From positions 62,001 through 126,000 of the forward strand of contig JAAEAF010002489.1 of NCBI GenBank assembly GCA_011037195.1: a stretch of DNA of 64,000 bases, given 5' to 3'. The notes beneath the pieces were generated by a model. That model saw nothing but the letters and a program-made list of their open reading frames with translations. It did no database searches and was not told the origin of the DNA. The DNA comes from Triatoma infestans. Taxonomy: Eukaryota > Arthropoda > Insecta > Hemiptera > Reduviidae. Shown one piece after another: positions 22,711 through 32,987 of the stretch (position 1 is the stretch's first letter; every line of letters starts with the position of its first letter). Position numbers and translations under genes: made by a program.

Positions 22711-23576
22711 ACCGGTGTGATACACTCACAAGACTTTCTCTTACTTCAGTTTACAAAATTGTGATTGACAAATTTTATAGTTAGCATATCAAATTTAATG
22801 AAATTCGTCGGTGTTTTTAAGGATAAAATCGCAAAAAACTGAAAAAAACTGTTCGTTCGTAAAAATGTACTTCCGTTTTGCTAATTTTTTTAAAACTTCG
22901 AATTTTGATAATCTATTTTTGTTTGGATAGTAGATTTGTATAATCAACTATGACAGCACTTTAGAAAAAAACATAACCCCTACCCTATCCCCAAAAACCC
23001 CTTTAAATGACTGACTTTACCAGAAAAAATGTTTCAAATAAAAGTTGTAGCTTTTTATATGATGTGTAGTTCACATTCCATGTTTAAAGAAAATTACTTG
23101 GGAGTCGTTTTAGAGCAAATAGCAGAAAACTGAAAAATACTTCACAGTAAAATCGCACTTCCGGTCATCATAAACACTGAATTTCTACAACCCATTTAAT
23201 TCTAATGTATATTATTTAGATGAGAGAAATGTGTAATAAACTGTAATAGCACTTCAAAGGAAAAATCCTAACTCCATCCCTCCATCAAAAGTGCCCTTAA
23301 AATTTTTCTAGAGAAATGTTTTAAAAAAAAGTTGTAGCTCCTTTTATGTGTAGTTGATATACTAAGTTTCAAGAAAATTGTTGAGACCATTTTTAACTAA
23401 AACGCAACAAAGTAAAAAAAAATCATTCGGTTAAGGAATTTCGATAGATAACCTACAGTCGGATTCAAAGGTGATACCTAAACGGAATAGCAAGTTTGAA
23501 CTTTTTACGATTTTTCGTTTTTGAGCTATGCTGTTCACATACATATATACACACATACATAGAAATACATACTTAA

Positions 23577-23627
<51 letters not shown>

Positions 23628-23716
23628 CACAGATCATTTTCAAAAACCACTTTTTTGAACTCAAAACGTGTATTTCCGTTGAAAACTCGATATCGAAAAT
23701 TTGACACGATTACAAT
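22711..23716 (+). repeat. Dispersed hairpin-ended repeat, ~1-kb copy
   Basis: Starts 22 bp after the previous copy ends, across an A run. 5' 'ccggtgtgatacactcacaa' then 'actttctcttact'. The body carries three related sub-blocks (each with 'aaatgtttcaaataaaagttgtagc' or similar). An AC/AT microsatellite lies at 23575-23625. It ends 'gaaaatttgacacgattaca' without the last palindrome. Confidence 0.8.
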
Positions 23717-23984
23717 AAAATAAATTCATTTAGTGATTAATCTCGTAGATTCCCGAGGAGGAATTGGAAAGACATTTGTTCAGGGGGTTTTGCGACAGGA
23801 AGTGTCTCCCCGCAAAATGAAGTTCAAATAGGCCCTGTAGAGAGGTGGTGACGATGTGTACAACTCCTTGGGTTTAGCGTATCCATAGGTATACACAATT
23901 AACCACAACAGTTATCCTTACTTACTTGTACAATATACAAAATGGGAATGATTCATTGACGGAAGAAAGAAACGCATTATTTCT

Positions 23985-24099
23985 AAGAACCACTTATTTG
24001 GACACCAGGAGGATCTCAAAACGAATATTTCCGGTGAAACTCAGTATCGAAAATTTGACACGATTACAATACTTTCTCTTACTAGGAGTAAGAGAAAGT
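23985..24099 (+). repeat. Dispersed repeat 3' end with intact palindrome
   Basis: 'aaatttgacacgattacaat' followed by a perfect 13-bp hairpin: ACTTTCTCTTACT (24071-24083), AGG, AGTAAGAGAAAGT (24087-24099). This is the cleanest 3' terminus of the family in the window. Confidence 0.85.
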
Positions 24100-24105
24100 G
24101 AAAAA

Positions 24106-24200
24106 TCTGGTATCAAACACTCACACGACTTTCTCTTATTGTAGATCGTACAATTAATCATAAAATTTGAATTTGAAATTACAATTCTCGTGGAGAGAGT
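24106..24200 (+). repeat. Dispersed repeat 5' end, joined head-to-tail to the preceding copy
   Basis: 'tctggtatcaaacactcaca' then 'gactttctcttattg' begins 6 bp after the previous 3' palindrome. The copy fades out near 24200. Confidence 0.75.
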
Positions 24201-24564
24201 CATTAATTCTAATTAAAACTTAGTACATAGTATTATATAAATGTATTTTTACTGGAGAGAATATCTGAAGATATAAAACAAAGAGACTATTGGTCCAAAT
24301 TCGATTAGTCCATTAAACAGTGGTAGGATTTATTTTAAATGCAATAAATACTGTTTAGACTAGCGGTGGCATTGTGGTATTAGGTTCGATCCTGGTTTTC
24401 ACTTTGGTTTTATTTGAAATATTTATGAGTAATGTATAGTAAAGTGTGTTCGCTTTGCCGCCTCCGTCAGCGATCGGCTTACTTTACTTTTTTTGTTTTA
24501 TTATTTGGACTTCTCAAGTATTTTGTTTTTATTCCGAATACATGTGAGATTTATATTATTATTC

Positions 24565-24700
24565 TCACTTCCTCTTTTCCTGGTAAGAGGAATTATTTGC
24601 AATCGTATCAAATTTTTGATATTGATTTTTATTATATATTATATTCGGCCTCTTTAAACATGGTGAAAACAATTTTCTAAAATGGCTTTTAACAAAAAAA
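24565..24700 (-). repeat. Dispersed repeat, minus, 3' part
   Basis: 'cctcttttcctggtaagagg' is the degraded palindrome and 'gcaatcgtatcaaatttttg' the adjoining family sequence in reverse; truncated thereafter. Confidence 0.6.
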
Positions 24701-25102
24701 ACTTCTCTATGATTTTCAGAAATTAACTATTTAATTAATAAACGGTTTAGTGAATGTTATGCTGTTTTGAACACCGTTTTACATTTCCTGTATATAGATA
24801 TATATATAGACGACCACAAAATACACATTAACATTTACAACCAAAAGCAACCAGTATTACAACCAAATTGTTTCTGGTTATGAAACTAAATATGCTACAA
24901 TTAAAATTGCCTCAGAATGGCCATGTTTTACAATGCTAATTCACACTGTCCAATGGGTTGCTTTTACCACAATTTTAAAATAAGGTTACAAAATAAACAC
25001 GCTGAAAGATTTTAATTTGATGTATTTGTTTGAAGCTAATTTATTAAAAAAAAATTTAAACTAAACAATTTATTGTTTCGGCTCCTTAGTAGATTTTACT
25101 TT

Positions 25103-25310
25103 CTTTTCACTTACCGCTGGTAAAAGTAAGTATTGCGATCGTATTGTAAAATTTTCGAAATTGATTGTTTTCACCGGAAATCTTGTTTGCTGAGGTTCAT
25201 TGTGTTTGAAATAACGTTTTCTATATGTAAAAAAAATATATCAAAAACGAAAAATTACAGGAAGCTTAAATTTTGCATCTGACATTAAGATTAGGCTCAT
25301 GAGTTAGTTA
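25103..25310 (-). repeat. Dispersed repeat, minus, 3' part
   Basis: 'cacttaccgctggtaaaagtaag', 'tgcgatcgtattgtaaaattt', 'gttttcaccggaaat', 'tatcaaaaacgaaaaatta' match the reversed 3' third of the family. Confidence 0.6.
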
Positions 25311-28300
25311 AAAAAAAAAAAAATTATTAATAAATTAGAGTTGCCACAGATGAAGATGTAGAGAAAGAGTACGACTGTCTAACAAACAAAAAAGAAAGGA
25401 AAGCGAAGAAAAGTGTTTAAAGCAAAGTTTATATAATATACCGTCTAACGCTGAAATATTAAGCAATGTAAGATTTGTGTAATAATTTTGACCTATGTGC
25501 GAGAATTTTGGACTGTATGTATGTGAATTGAAGTTATACATACATGGAAACATCTGTTAGAAACTTTAAGCCCCTAAAACCCCATGTTGTCGAAAAGAAC
25601 CGCAAGAGTGAATTATTGTCGTTTTAGTGGACTACAATAATAGTGTGGTTTTAAACGTGAGGACGTATACGTATGTTGGCTGCAACATGTGAAAAAGAGT
25701 GGTAGTAAGGAGCGACCGAGAGGGGGAGGGAAGTAGTCTCTTAAGTTCTTGAGAGAAGGGAGTAACAAACTCAACAGTCCTGGAAAGAGAAACTAAGAGT
25801 AAGAGAAACAGCCAGAGATAGATCTGGAAACTGGGAAACACTCAGCCAGACGGGATCGTTACCCATTATCTAACGGTCCCTTTACTGTCCTCTCCTCCTT
25901 ACTAATACAAACTATTACGACACTTTGTACAAGCTCCTTTAGTTTGGCCTTTAGTGACACTGTCTCTCTCTCTCTCGCCAACTCTCTAGCAACGCCGGCA
26001 GGACATACAAGTTCCAGGACTATTGCCAAGGCTAAGTGAATTCTATATCTCTCTTTGTGAACTACTATCAACTTCCCTTATCACTTTAACATCTACTTCT
26101 AAAACCAAATCCAACCTAACCTAATCATTATGTCTAGAAGATTTACTATGTTAATACGTAATAAACTTGAACATTACCATAATGCTATTGCAAATGAACT
26201 CATTTTTACTTTGTAAGTAAAATAGCATTTGTTTATTCGCTAAATAAATAAAAACTTTTAAATCTTCTGTTCTTATGAGTAACCAAAATGATTGGGCCAG
26301 CCAAGAATTTCAAAACAGAACGATTTTCAAAAGGAATTGACTAAACATAAAGCACTACTTAATCTCAACTCAAAATAGTGCATCTTGCATTTTATCATAA
26401 TTACGATCCTCTAATTCACTATTGCACAATTCAATATAAAAACATTATTGAAAATTGCATCATTACATGTTTAATTGGGCTGGCCATAAATGGCCGAGAG
26501 GATTTTATTTGCAACCTGAGCGGCTTTATGGGAGAAAATCACAAAAATACTGTAAAGACACAGCATTCCGGTTGGTGGATTTTGCCTGATATCTTCGTAT
26601 CTGATGCGGTGATAGTACCTAACCGGGATACAAAGTTTGAATTTTTTGCGATTTTTTTTTTGAGAGAGAGATATTTTGTTAAGACACACCCACCTACACA
26701 GACCATTGGCTAAAAACATTTATTTTTCGTATTCAGGGTATCCAAATATATATTTGTGATGAAAAATCAATTTCAAAAATCTGGTATGATCACAATAATT
26801 TTTTATTAGCCGTAAAAGAAAGTGAAATAACTAGAAAGTTAACACAATCATAAGAAATTACTATGTAATCTCCATTTCATTAATGTAACAACGCAATTTT
26901 AATTAATGAAAATAAATGAATTATTGAAAAACTTTTAATACAATGTTCTATTAATTTGTAGAAAGCAATTAATGGATTAAATGATTATGTAAAACTAAAA
27001 AAAAAAAAAAATATAAATTAATTAAAGTAGAAAAATACAGATATAAAGTTAAAGAAAATCTTTCAAGAAAATTAATTAAAGCTTTCAACAATAAAATACA
27101 ATAAATGTCATTCATAAAATAATGATATTTTTTTTTTTTAAATTTCATGTTAAAAGTATAGAATTTACTAAATTAAGTAAGTTAAAATAAGATTTCATTG
27201 AAAAGTTTAAGTGTAGAGGGTGGCGTAAACGATGTAATTAAGATGATGAAAGTAATGTCAATTATTTATAACAAAAACAAAAAAGACTTTTAGTGAATAA
27301 ATGGCTTAAAATTACAGTGGTAGTAACAACTGGATACATTCGCACATATACACAGACAGAAATGGCACTTGGAAAACTATAGATAAAATGGAAAAAGAAA
27401 AGCTAGGGTGAAAACAATTTAGAGATAAAAAGAAAGATTGATGAACGGTGTGTTAACTTTCAAGAGCTTTTAGAGGGAAAAGAGACAGTGAGATAGAAAA
27501 GGATTTTGTTAGTTATCTAAATGTTCAGTCTTAAATTTTATTTTATTCTCACTTTATCTATAATCTGTTTTCATGATTATTCAATTCAAAGTTAAACATT
27601 TTAATTTGATATTCACTTTGTCAGTTTTATTTTCAAAGTTACTCCTAAAATAAAATAAATAAATAAATACATAAATGCCCATTTTTCAGGCTGACAACTT
27701 CAAACTACCAAATTCAGATTTATATCTCTTCTTCCTAATTTAACATTTTTTATCAACACAAAGGAACAATAGCTAGCACATTTAGAACAAAGCTGGTGAG
27801 GGGGATTTACCGCCTCAACAATATAAAGTAGGATTGCCCTGTTACGTAAATGGAAAAATAGGATTGCTATTGAAAAACGTAAATGCAAAAAAACAAATGC
27901 CAGTTTGAATTGGTTTGATTGGTTAAATTGGTTAAGAACATATTGTATGCGCTCCTTAATTCGCAACTTACGATTGCGTGCAGAAAGGACATTGAGCAGC
28001 AAAGCAAAGGTTAGAAAAAGAAGTCATCAATTTAAAAAAGAAAAAGAGATATTCGCAATTTTAATAGATGTTGCCTAATACGCAGGGCCTGTTGGGCAAA
28101 GAAAAGAAAAGATGGGAAAATATGCTGCTGAACTGGAGGCAGGGCTAAAGCGTATAAGAAAGCTTGATAGCGTAATCATCTCAAAGACGCTGCTTGAAAG
28201 TTTCAATATGATTGGCCTGTCTGGAAGCCTGTTTCACCCATGCAGAAATCAATAATATTGCCGTAGTCTGCAAATTTCTGGATTAAATTTTAAATATGGA

Positions 28301-28367
28301 AAATGGATGTGCTTGGCGAATTAGCACATACTCTACCCATTACCACCAACAAAATGGTGAGCATTAC
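25311..28367. other. Noncoding stretch with one repeat fragment
   Basis: 26570-26835 is a plus-strand 3' fragment of the dispersed repeat ('gatagtacctaaccgggatacaaagtttgaattttt', 'cacagaccattggctaaaaac', 'gtaaaagaaagtg'). A CTCT run occurs near 25965. Other open frames show no domain. No gene is supported. Confidence 0.5.

Positions 28368-28432
<65 letters not shown>
28368..28432 (+). repeat. (AAT)n microsatellite
   Basis: About 21-22 uninterrupted AAT units; the poly-Asn open frame across it is an artefact. Confidence 0.97.
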
Positions 28433-28433
<1 letters not shown>

Positions 28434-28585
28434 CTGGACATACTGGTGCTGGACTGTGAAAGGAAAACTGCGAAATTATTAGCATGCATCACGAATAGAT
28501 GAAAACCTGCAGAAGGTGCGCGCCCAAAAAAGAGAGAATTATAAGGATCCCGTTTTTGAATAAAGGAATATATTCCTTAACCAGG

Positions 28586-28589
28586 GTTT
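28586..28589 (+). repeat. 4-bp target-site duplication GTTT (left) of the Gypsy element
   Basis: GTTT immediately precedes the 5' LTR and is repeated at 39913-39916 after the 3' LTR. Confidence 0.85.
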
Positions 28590-28925
28590 TGTAGGGGTAG
28601 TGAACCCCCACCACTCATCCACTCTAGCGAGTGAACCCCCATCACTCAAAAACAGCCCCTCGCGCACAGAGAGAGGAGAGGGTTCGGCGAGTGTATATAT
28701 ATACGAGAAACAGAGTCAAAGAGATTCTTCTGTTCACAGTCTACACTTCAATTGTACATATCGTTTAGCCACGTCAGTCTGTCTGTTCAGTTCTTGTAGT
28801 GTAAAGTATACAGTCCTTGGTAGTCAGTCATATACATATATATCAATTATATATCTTATACCGATATTGAGGTGTTATTTATCCATCAACATCTACAACC
28901 AACATCTCCTCCTACAACCATTACA
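28590..28925 (+). repeat. 5' LTR
   Basis: Starts TGTAGGGG and ends CCATTACA. It is almost identical to 39578-39912 and related to the solo LTR at 7861-8227. A TATATATATA stretch near 28695 may be the promoter TATA region (inference). Confidence 0.95.
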
Positions 28926-28943
28926 TTGGTGGCAGCGCTATCG
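28926..28943 (+). other. Candidate primer-binding site
   Basis: TTGGTGGCAGCGCTATCG follows the 5' LTR directly, the expected position of the tRNA primer-binding site. I cannot name the tRNA without a search. Confidence 0.5.
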
Positions 28944-29102
28944 AAACCCAGCCATTTCTCATTAAAAGGTAAGATATAAATTTCTATTATTTTTTTTAAT
29001 TATTATTCATTTTAGTTTTACACTTTTAAATATTTTATTTCCGCTATTTTTTGTTACATCTATTTGTATATTTCATATTTTTAAAATTTCGACTTCATTT
29101 TT

Positions 29103-29490
29103 ATGAAAAGAGCCGAAATTATTCAAAAATTAAAACAACATAATCTTTCCACAAGTGGCAATTTGTTAATTTTAAAAGAAAGACTATCAAAAATCATGTC
29201 TACCTACACAATCGATGGCCAACAAAAATCTGCTGATGAAGCAATCGCGTACCTTCTAAACAAGTGCAACGCTCCAAATCCCGTAAACATCCGGAACTTG
29301 CAAATGATAAATAATTTACCAGTTTTCGACGGTTCCCATAATAGCGACATAAATTCCTTTATAGACCAAATTAATAATTATAGTGCGATTTCGGGATGGT
29401 CAGAAGCCGACAAACTGGAAATCCTAATTTTAAAATTAACGGGTGCGGCAAAAATTTTCTTTGACACTTTTAAAACGCAGTGTACAAATG
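29103..29490 (+). pseudogene. gag: gag, N-terminal part (interrupted by DNA transposon)
   Basis: ATG at 29103 opens the first frame after the leader. The N-terminus (KRAEIIQKLKQHNLSTSGNL then ILKERL) resembles a SAP-type helix-turn-helix. It is followed by retrotransposon Gag-like sequence with LPVFDGSHNSDINSFIDQI and KLTGAAKIFF. Coding is broken at 29490 by the insertion and resumes in the same frame at 32137. The insertion plus one duplication copy totals 2646 bp, a multiple of three, so the two halves are in phase. Gag forms the particle that packages element RNA. Confidence 0.85.
29485..29490 (+). repeat. 6-bp target-site duplication CAAATG (left)
   Basis: Repeated at 32131-32136. The match is 7 bp (CAAATGA) if one terminal A is counted outside the element. 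Confidence 0.85.
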
Positions 29491-29515
29491 AAGGGTACAG
29501 GGAAAAAAGCAGGTA
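29491..29515 (+). repeat. Left 25-bp terminal inverted repeat
   Basis: Perfect reverse complement of 32106-32130. Confidence 0.95.
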
Positions 29516-29589
29516 AGTCAGTTTTTGGAGGTAGAGGTTTTTTTTTCTCTATGTGTACTGAGTAATAAGAAGCAACTTCTGAGCGCCTC

Positions 29590-29705
29590 AAACAAGTAAA
29601 AAAACGGGTTAGTCATGAATTATAAGCGAAGAAAGATTAACTGTGCAGGGAAAAAACAAGGCAAGTCAAGCGAAACAGGGAAAGAACCAGGTTAGTCAGT
29701 TTCAA
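29590..29705 (+). repeat. Subterminal repeats of the TIR motif
   Basis: Three degenerate copies in one orientation: 'agtaaaaaaacgggttagtca', 'cagggaaaaaacaaggcaag', 'cagggaaagaaccaggttag'. They lie between the left TIR and the transposase gene. Clustered subterminal repeats commonly bind transposase; binding here is inference. Confidence 0.7.
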
Positions 29706-29849
29706 TCTGGCCGCTAGATGGCAGTATGGTTATCAGATTGTGAGGTTATCAGTTTTGTTGTCTTGTTTACAATTTTCGCAGTTTCGTCGTTGTCATTTTT
29801 AGTTGTTGTGCATATTTGTGCAAGTGTTGTGCATATTTTCGGACCCGAA

Positions 29850-31719
29850 ATGTCATCAGATGACGAAGGTGTGAAGTTTAATGATGTTAAGAAAAGAAAG
29901 AAGACCGGGCGAGTTACAGATGTTGGTAAAAAGATAAGGCTAAGCTCTCATGAAATGGGAGATCCATGTAAATGCTCACGTTTTAACTGTTTTGAAGTCA
30001 TACCACAAAAAGCACGAGAAGACATACTGCGGAATTTTAATAATCTTAGATCACATGATGAGCAAAATGCCTATTTGTGCGGCTTGATAACATTACTTCC
30101 TGTCAAGCAAAGGAGGCCAAGACATGACGAAGCTGTTGTTGTTTTCCGCGATGCAACGTTCGCTTACAGAGTTCGAGTCAGTGACAGTAACAGTAACATC
30201 ACAGATGTCCCTGTGTGTGCTAAAGCCTTCTGTGCTATACATGGAATCACAAAGAGCAAACTAGAATACCTGCAGAGGGCAATGAAACTAGATGGAATCG
30301 CTCCACGAGATAAAAGAGGTAAACATAGTACCCACCATAGAAAATTAGATGCAACGACAAAATTGTTAGTCCACAACCACATAAAAGGTTTCCAAGGGCG
30401 CAAAAGCCACTACAGCCTTCACGATTCTAAAAAGATTTATTTGCCTGAAGAACTTACTGTTAAGAAGATGTTCATGATGTTTAAAGAAGTGAACTCCTCT
30501 GTGAGAATTTCGTATGAAACTTACAGGTGTATTTTTAATACAGATTTCAATATTGCTTTCGGGTACCCCCGGACAGACACGTGTGCCACATGCGATGAAT
30601 TCACAGCCAAATTGAAAGTATTATCTGCACACAGAGATAGTGAGGAACTAAGAAAACTGACAACAATGAATGTCCTTCATAAAAAAAAAGCGGAAACGTT
30701 TTACACACGTAAAAAAACTGCAAGAATTGCTTCGAACAAAAGTAAAAAAATCGAAGCGATTTGTATGGATTTCGCGAAAAATATTTCGATCCCTAAAATT
30801 TCGACAAACGACGTCTATTATAAACGTCAGCTATCCATGTATACTTTTAATATCCATGTTCTTTCGACTGGACAGTCGATCTTTTATAGTTACCACGAAG
30901 GAGTTGCCAAGAAAGGGCCTAATGAAGTGGCTTCATTTCTATTTCACTACATTCTCAATTTTCTTGATGACGAGGTGGAAGAACTAGAAATATTCTGCGA
31001 TTCTGCAGGCGGGCAAAATAAGAATTTTACCATTTTCAGATTTATTCATTACCTAACCAACATCAAAATACATGGCTTGAAAAAAATTAAAATAACTTTT
31101 CCTGTTCGAGGTCACTCATATCTCGAGTGTGACAAGAATGTAGGGCTGTGGAATTTAAAAAGCCCCATAGAAACTCCGACTAATTTCAGAGATATAATAA
31201 CAAATGCTAGGGTGAAACCATCCCCATTTATTGTTATTAATGTGAAGCAGAAACTAGTTCTCGACTGGAAGACGTTTTTAGACAGCCAATATTTGTTGAA
31301 ATGTAGTTTCAAAACTCAACCGATAAAGGAGATTGTGGCTTCGTCTGAGCATTGCCGTCTCCTTTACCATCGTTCAACATACAATGGTGCGATGACGAGT
31401 AGTGTAATAAAAAAGCCTGCCTGTAGACCTTCTGGAATTAGAAAAGGCGAATTTCAACTACCAGCTCGATTATATCATGGTGAGTTGAATTTATTATTTT
31501 CTCGAAAATGTGGATTATGTCAATATTTTGTGGATAGTTTGGGATACTTGCAAACTTGTAGATATACCTATTACTTCAACTTGACTGTAAACATTTTTTG
31601 TTATTTTTCCTTTAGGTCGCATACCAATTGCAAAGGCCAAATATACTGACATCATGAGTTTAATGAAATTTTGTGGTCCTGCTGCTAACCAATTTTTTCA
31701 GAAACTCATTCATGACTAG
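29850..31719 (+). CDS. Putative D-D-E/D transposase, two exons (29850-31479, 31616-31719)
   Basis: I choose ATG 29850 (A at -3; the product starts MSSDDEG) over an upstream in-frame ATG at 29718, whose extra 44 residues are hydrophobic and look like UTR. Intron 31480-31615 has GTGAGT and a pyrimidine-rich tract ending TTTAG. Removing it extends the frame with RIPIAKAKYTDIMSLMKFCG up to TAG 31717-31719, giving about 577 residues. Candidate catalytic residues: D307 (CMDFAKN), D384 (FCDSAGGQNKN) and E426 or D428 (RGHSYLECDKNVG), an RNase-H-like pattern. Cys-rich motifs CKCSRFNC and CATC may bind metal. The GQNKN and RGHS-type motifs recall insect and cnidarian proteins with a DUF7869-like domain (from memory, uncertain). 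It would excise and insert the surrounding element. Confidence 0.8.
31480..31615 (+). other. Intron of the transposase gene
   Basis: 136 bp, GT-AG, AT-rich. Reading through it gives a frame that runs into a different stop with low-complexity sequence. Splicing restores a Lys/Tyr/Met-rich tail similar in composition to the upstream exon. Confidence 0.75.
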
Positions 31720-31854
31720 CGCCCACTAGGTAAGCAAGTTAACTAATGAGGCCTTAAAGAAACATAGTATTTTATAATATAGCAAAATAAACAAAATATT
31801 ACCCCGGATATAATAAAATACATATATTTTTCAGTGCATGGTGTCCTTTGTTTC

Positions 31855-31920
31855 AGATGACATCTGTTTTTTCTCTGGTTACCTTGACATACCTGGTTTT
31901 TTCACTGTTTCAAAAGGTTT
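31855..31920 (-). repeat. Right subterminal repeats of the TIR motif
   Basis: On the minus strand 'cagtgaaaaaaccaggtatg' followed by 'gtaaccagagaaaaaac', the same motif as the left subterminal copies in mirror orientation. Confidence 0.6.
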
Positions 31921-32105
31921 TAAAATAATTTTTTTTTGTTTTGGAATTATGATTCAACTGACCATTACTACCTGTGTATGATTCTATCCTATACATATCC
32001 TAATTATGTATCCATCTTTTTAACATTTGAATTTACTGTTTTTTTAAGTACAATAACGTTTTTTATTTAAAATATACTTTTTCTCAAAACGGAGTTTTGG
32101 TGATA

Positions 32106-32130
32106 TACCTGCTTTTTTCCCTGTACCCTT
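32106..32130 (-). repeat. Right 25-bp terminal inverted repeat
   Basis: Perfect reverse complement of 29491-29515. Confidence 0.95.
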
Positions 32131-32136
32131 CAAATG
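32131..32136 (+). repeat. 6-bp target-site duplication CAAATG (right)
   Basis: Copy of 29485-29490. Confidence 0.85.
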
Positions 32137-32987
32137 ATAACGTCATTTTAACATACCGACTAGCAACGGAAAGTCTAATTGCCAGATTTAAAAAAGAAAA
32201 AACGCCCGTGGTATTGTTGCAGCAAATAACGAGCTTGCAACAAAATCCATCAGAAACTCTGGAAGCTTTTGCTGACAGAATAAAGCACATTGCCACATCT
32301 CTCTTATTCAAAGCTCAACAAAACCCGTTACAAACGTTACAAAATCTAGTTGAGCGGCTAACAACGGACGCCTTCATAAAATCACTTCCAAGTTCCATGA
32401 AGGCCCAAGTCCAAATTAAACTCCCCAAAAACCTTGATGAGGCTCAAACTTATGCAACAGCCCTCAGGGACATACAAAGTGCAGAACCTCAAGGTTCGAT
32501 ATTTGCCATTAAAAAGGCAGATTCGCCAATACAGTCTTCTGACAAACCGCCATCACCATGCAAACATTGTACCGGCGCCCATTGGAACTCGGAATGCACA
32601 CAAAAATTTCAAGTCGTGAAAAATAAAAGAAGGCGAGTTTCTATTTCTAAACCACCTTCGCCTTGTAAATTTTGTCAAGGCAACCACTGGAACCGCGACT
32701 GCAACAACAAAAATAATAATTTTAATAATAATAAACAAGCGCGCACTAATTTTGGCAAAAAGCCACAATTTAAGCCAGACCATCGTATCTTCAGGCAAAG
32801 TAGGCCCTATTTCAAAAAACAAATGCCTAACAATAATAATAATAGTAATAATAACAGCAATAATAATAATAACAAATTTAATACTGGCAATACGTCGAAT
32901 AGATGGGTTCCGCCAACATGCCAGATATGTGAAAAACGAGGGCATACTGCAAAGGCATGCTGGTTCAATAATGCAAAAAACGATTAG
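32137..32987 (+). pseudogene. gag: gag, C-terminal part with three zinc knuckles
   Basis: In phase with 29103-29490. It contains the Gag domain end (ETLEAFADRIKHIA), then CKHCTGAHWNSEC and CKFCQGNHWNRDC (both C-x2-C-x3-H-x4-C), an Asn-rich low-complexity linker of AAT/AAC repeats (about 32705-32890), and CQICEKRGHTAKAC (C-x2-C-x4-H-x4-C, canonical). Two short-spaced knuckles plus one canonical knuckle is uncommon. Ends at TAG 32985-32987, just after the frameshift heptamer. Knuckles bind the genomic RNA. Confidence 0.9.
32975..32981 (+). promoter_or_regulatory. -1 ribosomal frameshift heptamer A AAA AAC
   Basis: In gag phase the codons are GCA AAA AAC GAT TAG, so the heptamer is in the X XXY YYZ register. 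Slipping back one base enters the pol frame, which is open from 32972 to 35527. The gag stop is 3 nt downstream. A stem-loop follows after 12 nt. Confidence 0.85.

Larger units (their letters stand above)
29491..32130 (+). mobile_element. TIR DNA transposon with spliced transposase, superfamily not assigned
   Basis: 2640 bp with perfect 25-bp terminal inverted repeats beginning AAGGGTACAGGGAAAAAAGC and a 6-bp duplication. It carries one transposase gene (29850-31719, one intron). Degenerate subterminal copies of the terminal motif (CAGGGAAAAAA.CAGGTAAGTCA) lie at about 29597-29621, 29647-29670 and 29677-29700 on the left and, reversed, at about 31857-31915 on the right. It has inserted into gag. 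TIRs, TSD, frame and splice sites all look intact, so it could be autonomous and recent (inference). Confidence 0.9.

Noticed and set aside
23575..23625. Telomere- or centromere-like satellite
   Set aside because: Only an AC/AT microsatellite inside a dispersed repeat copy; no TTAGG array is present.
28296..28502. Poly-Asn protein
   Set aside because: It is the (AAT)n microsatellite read in frame.
29718..29849. N-terminal extension of the transposase from an upstream in-frame ATG
   Set aside because: It would add 44 mostly hydrophobic residues unlike a nuclear protein start. ATG 29850 has better context and an acidic/basic N-terminus.
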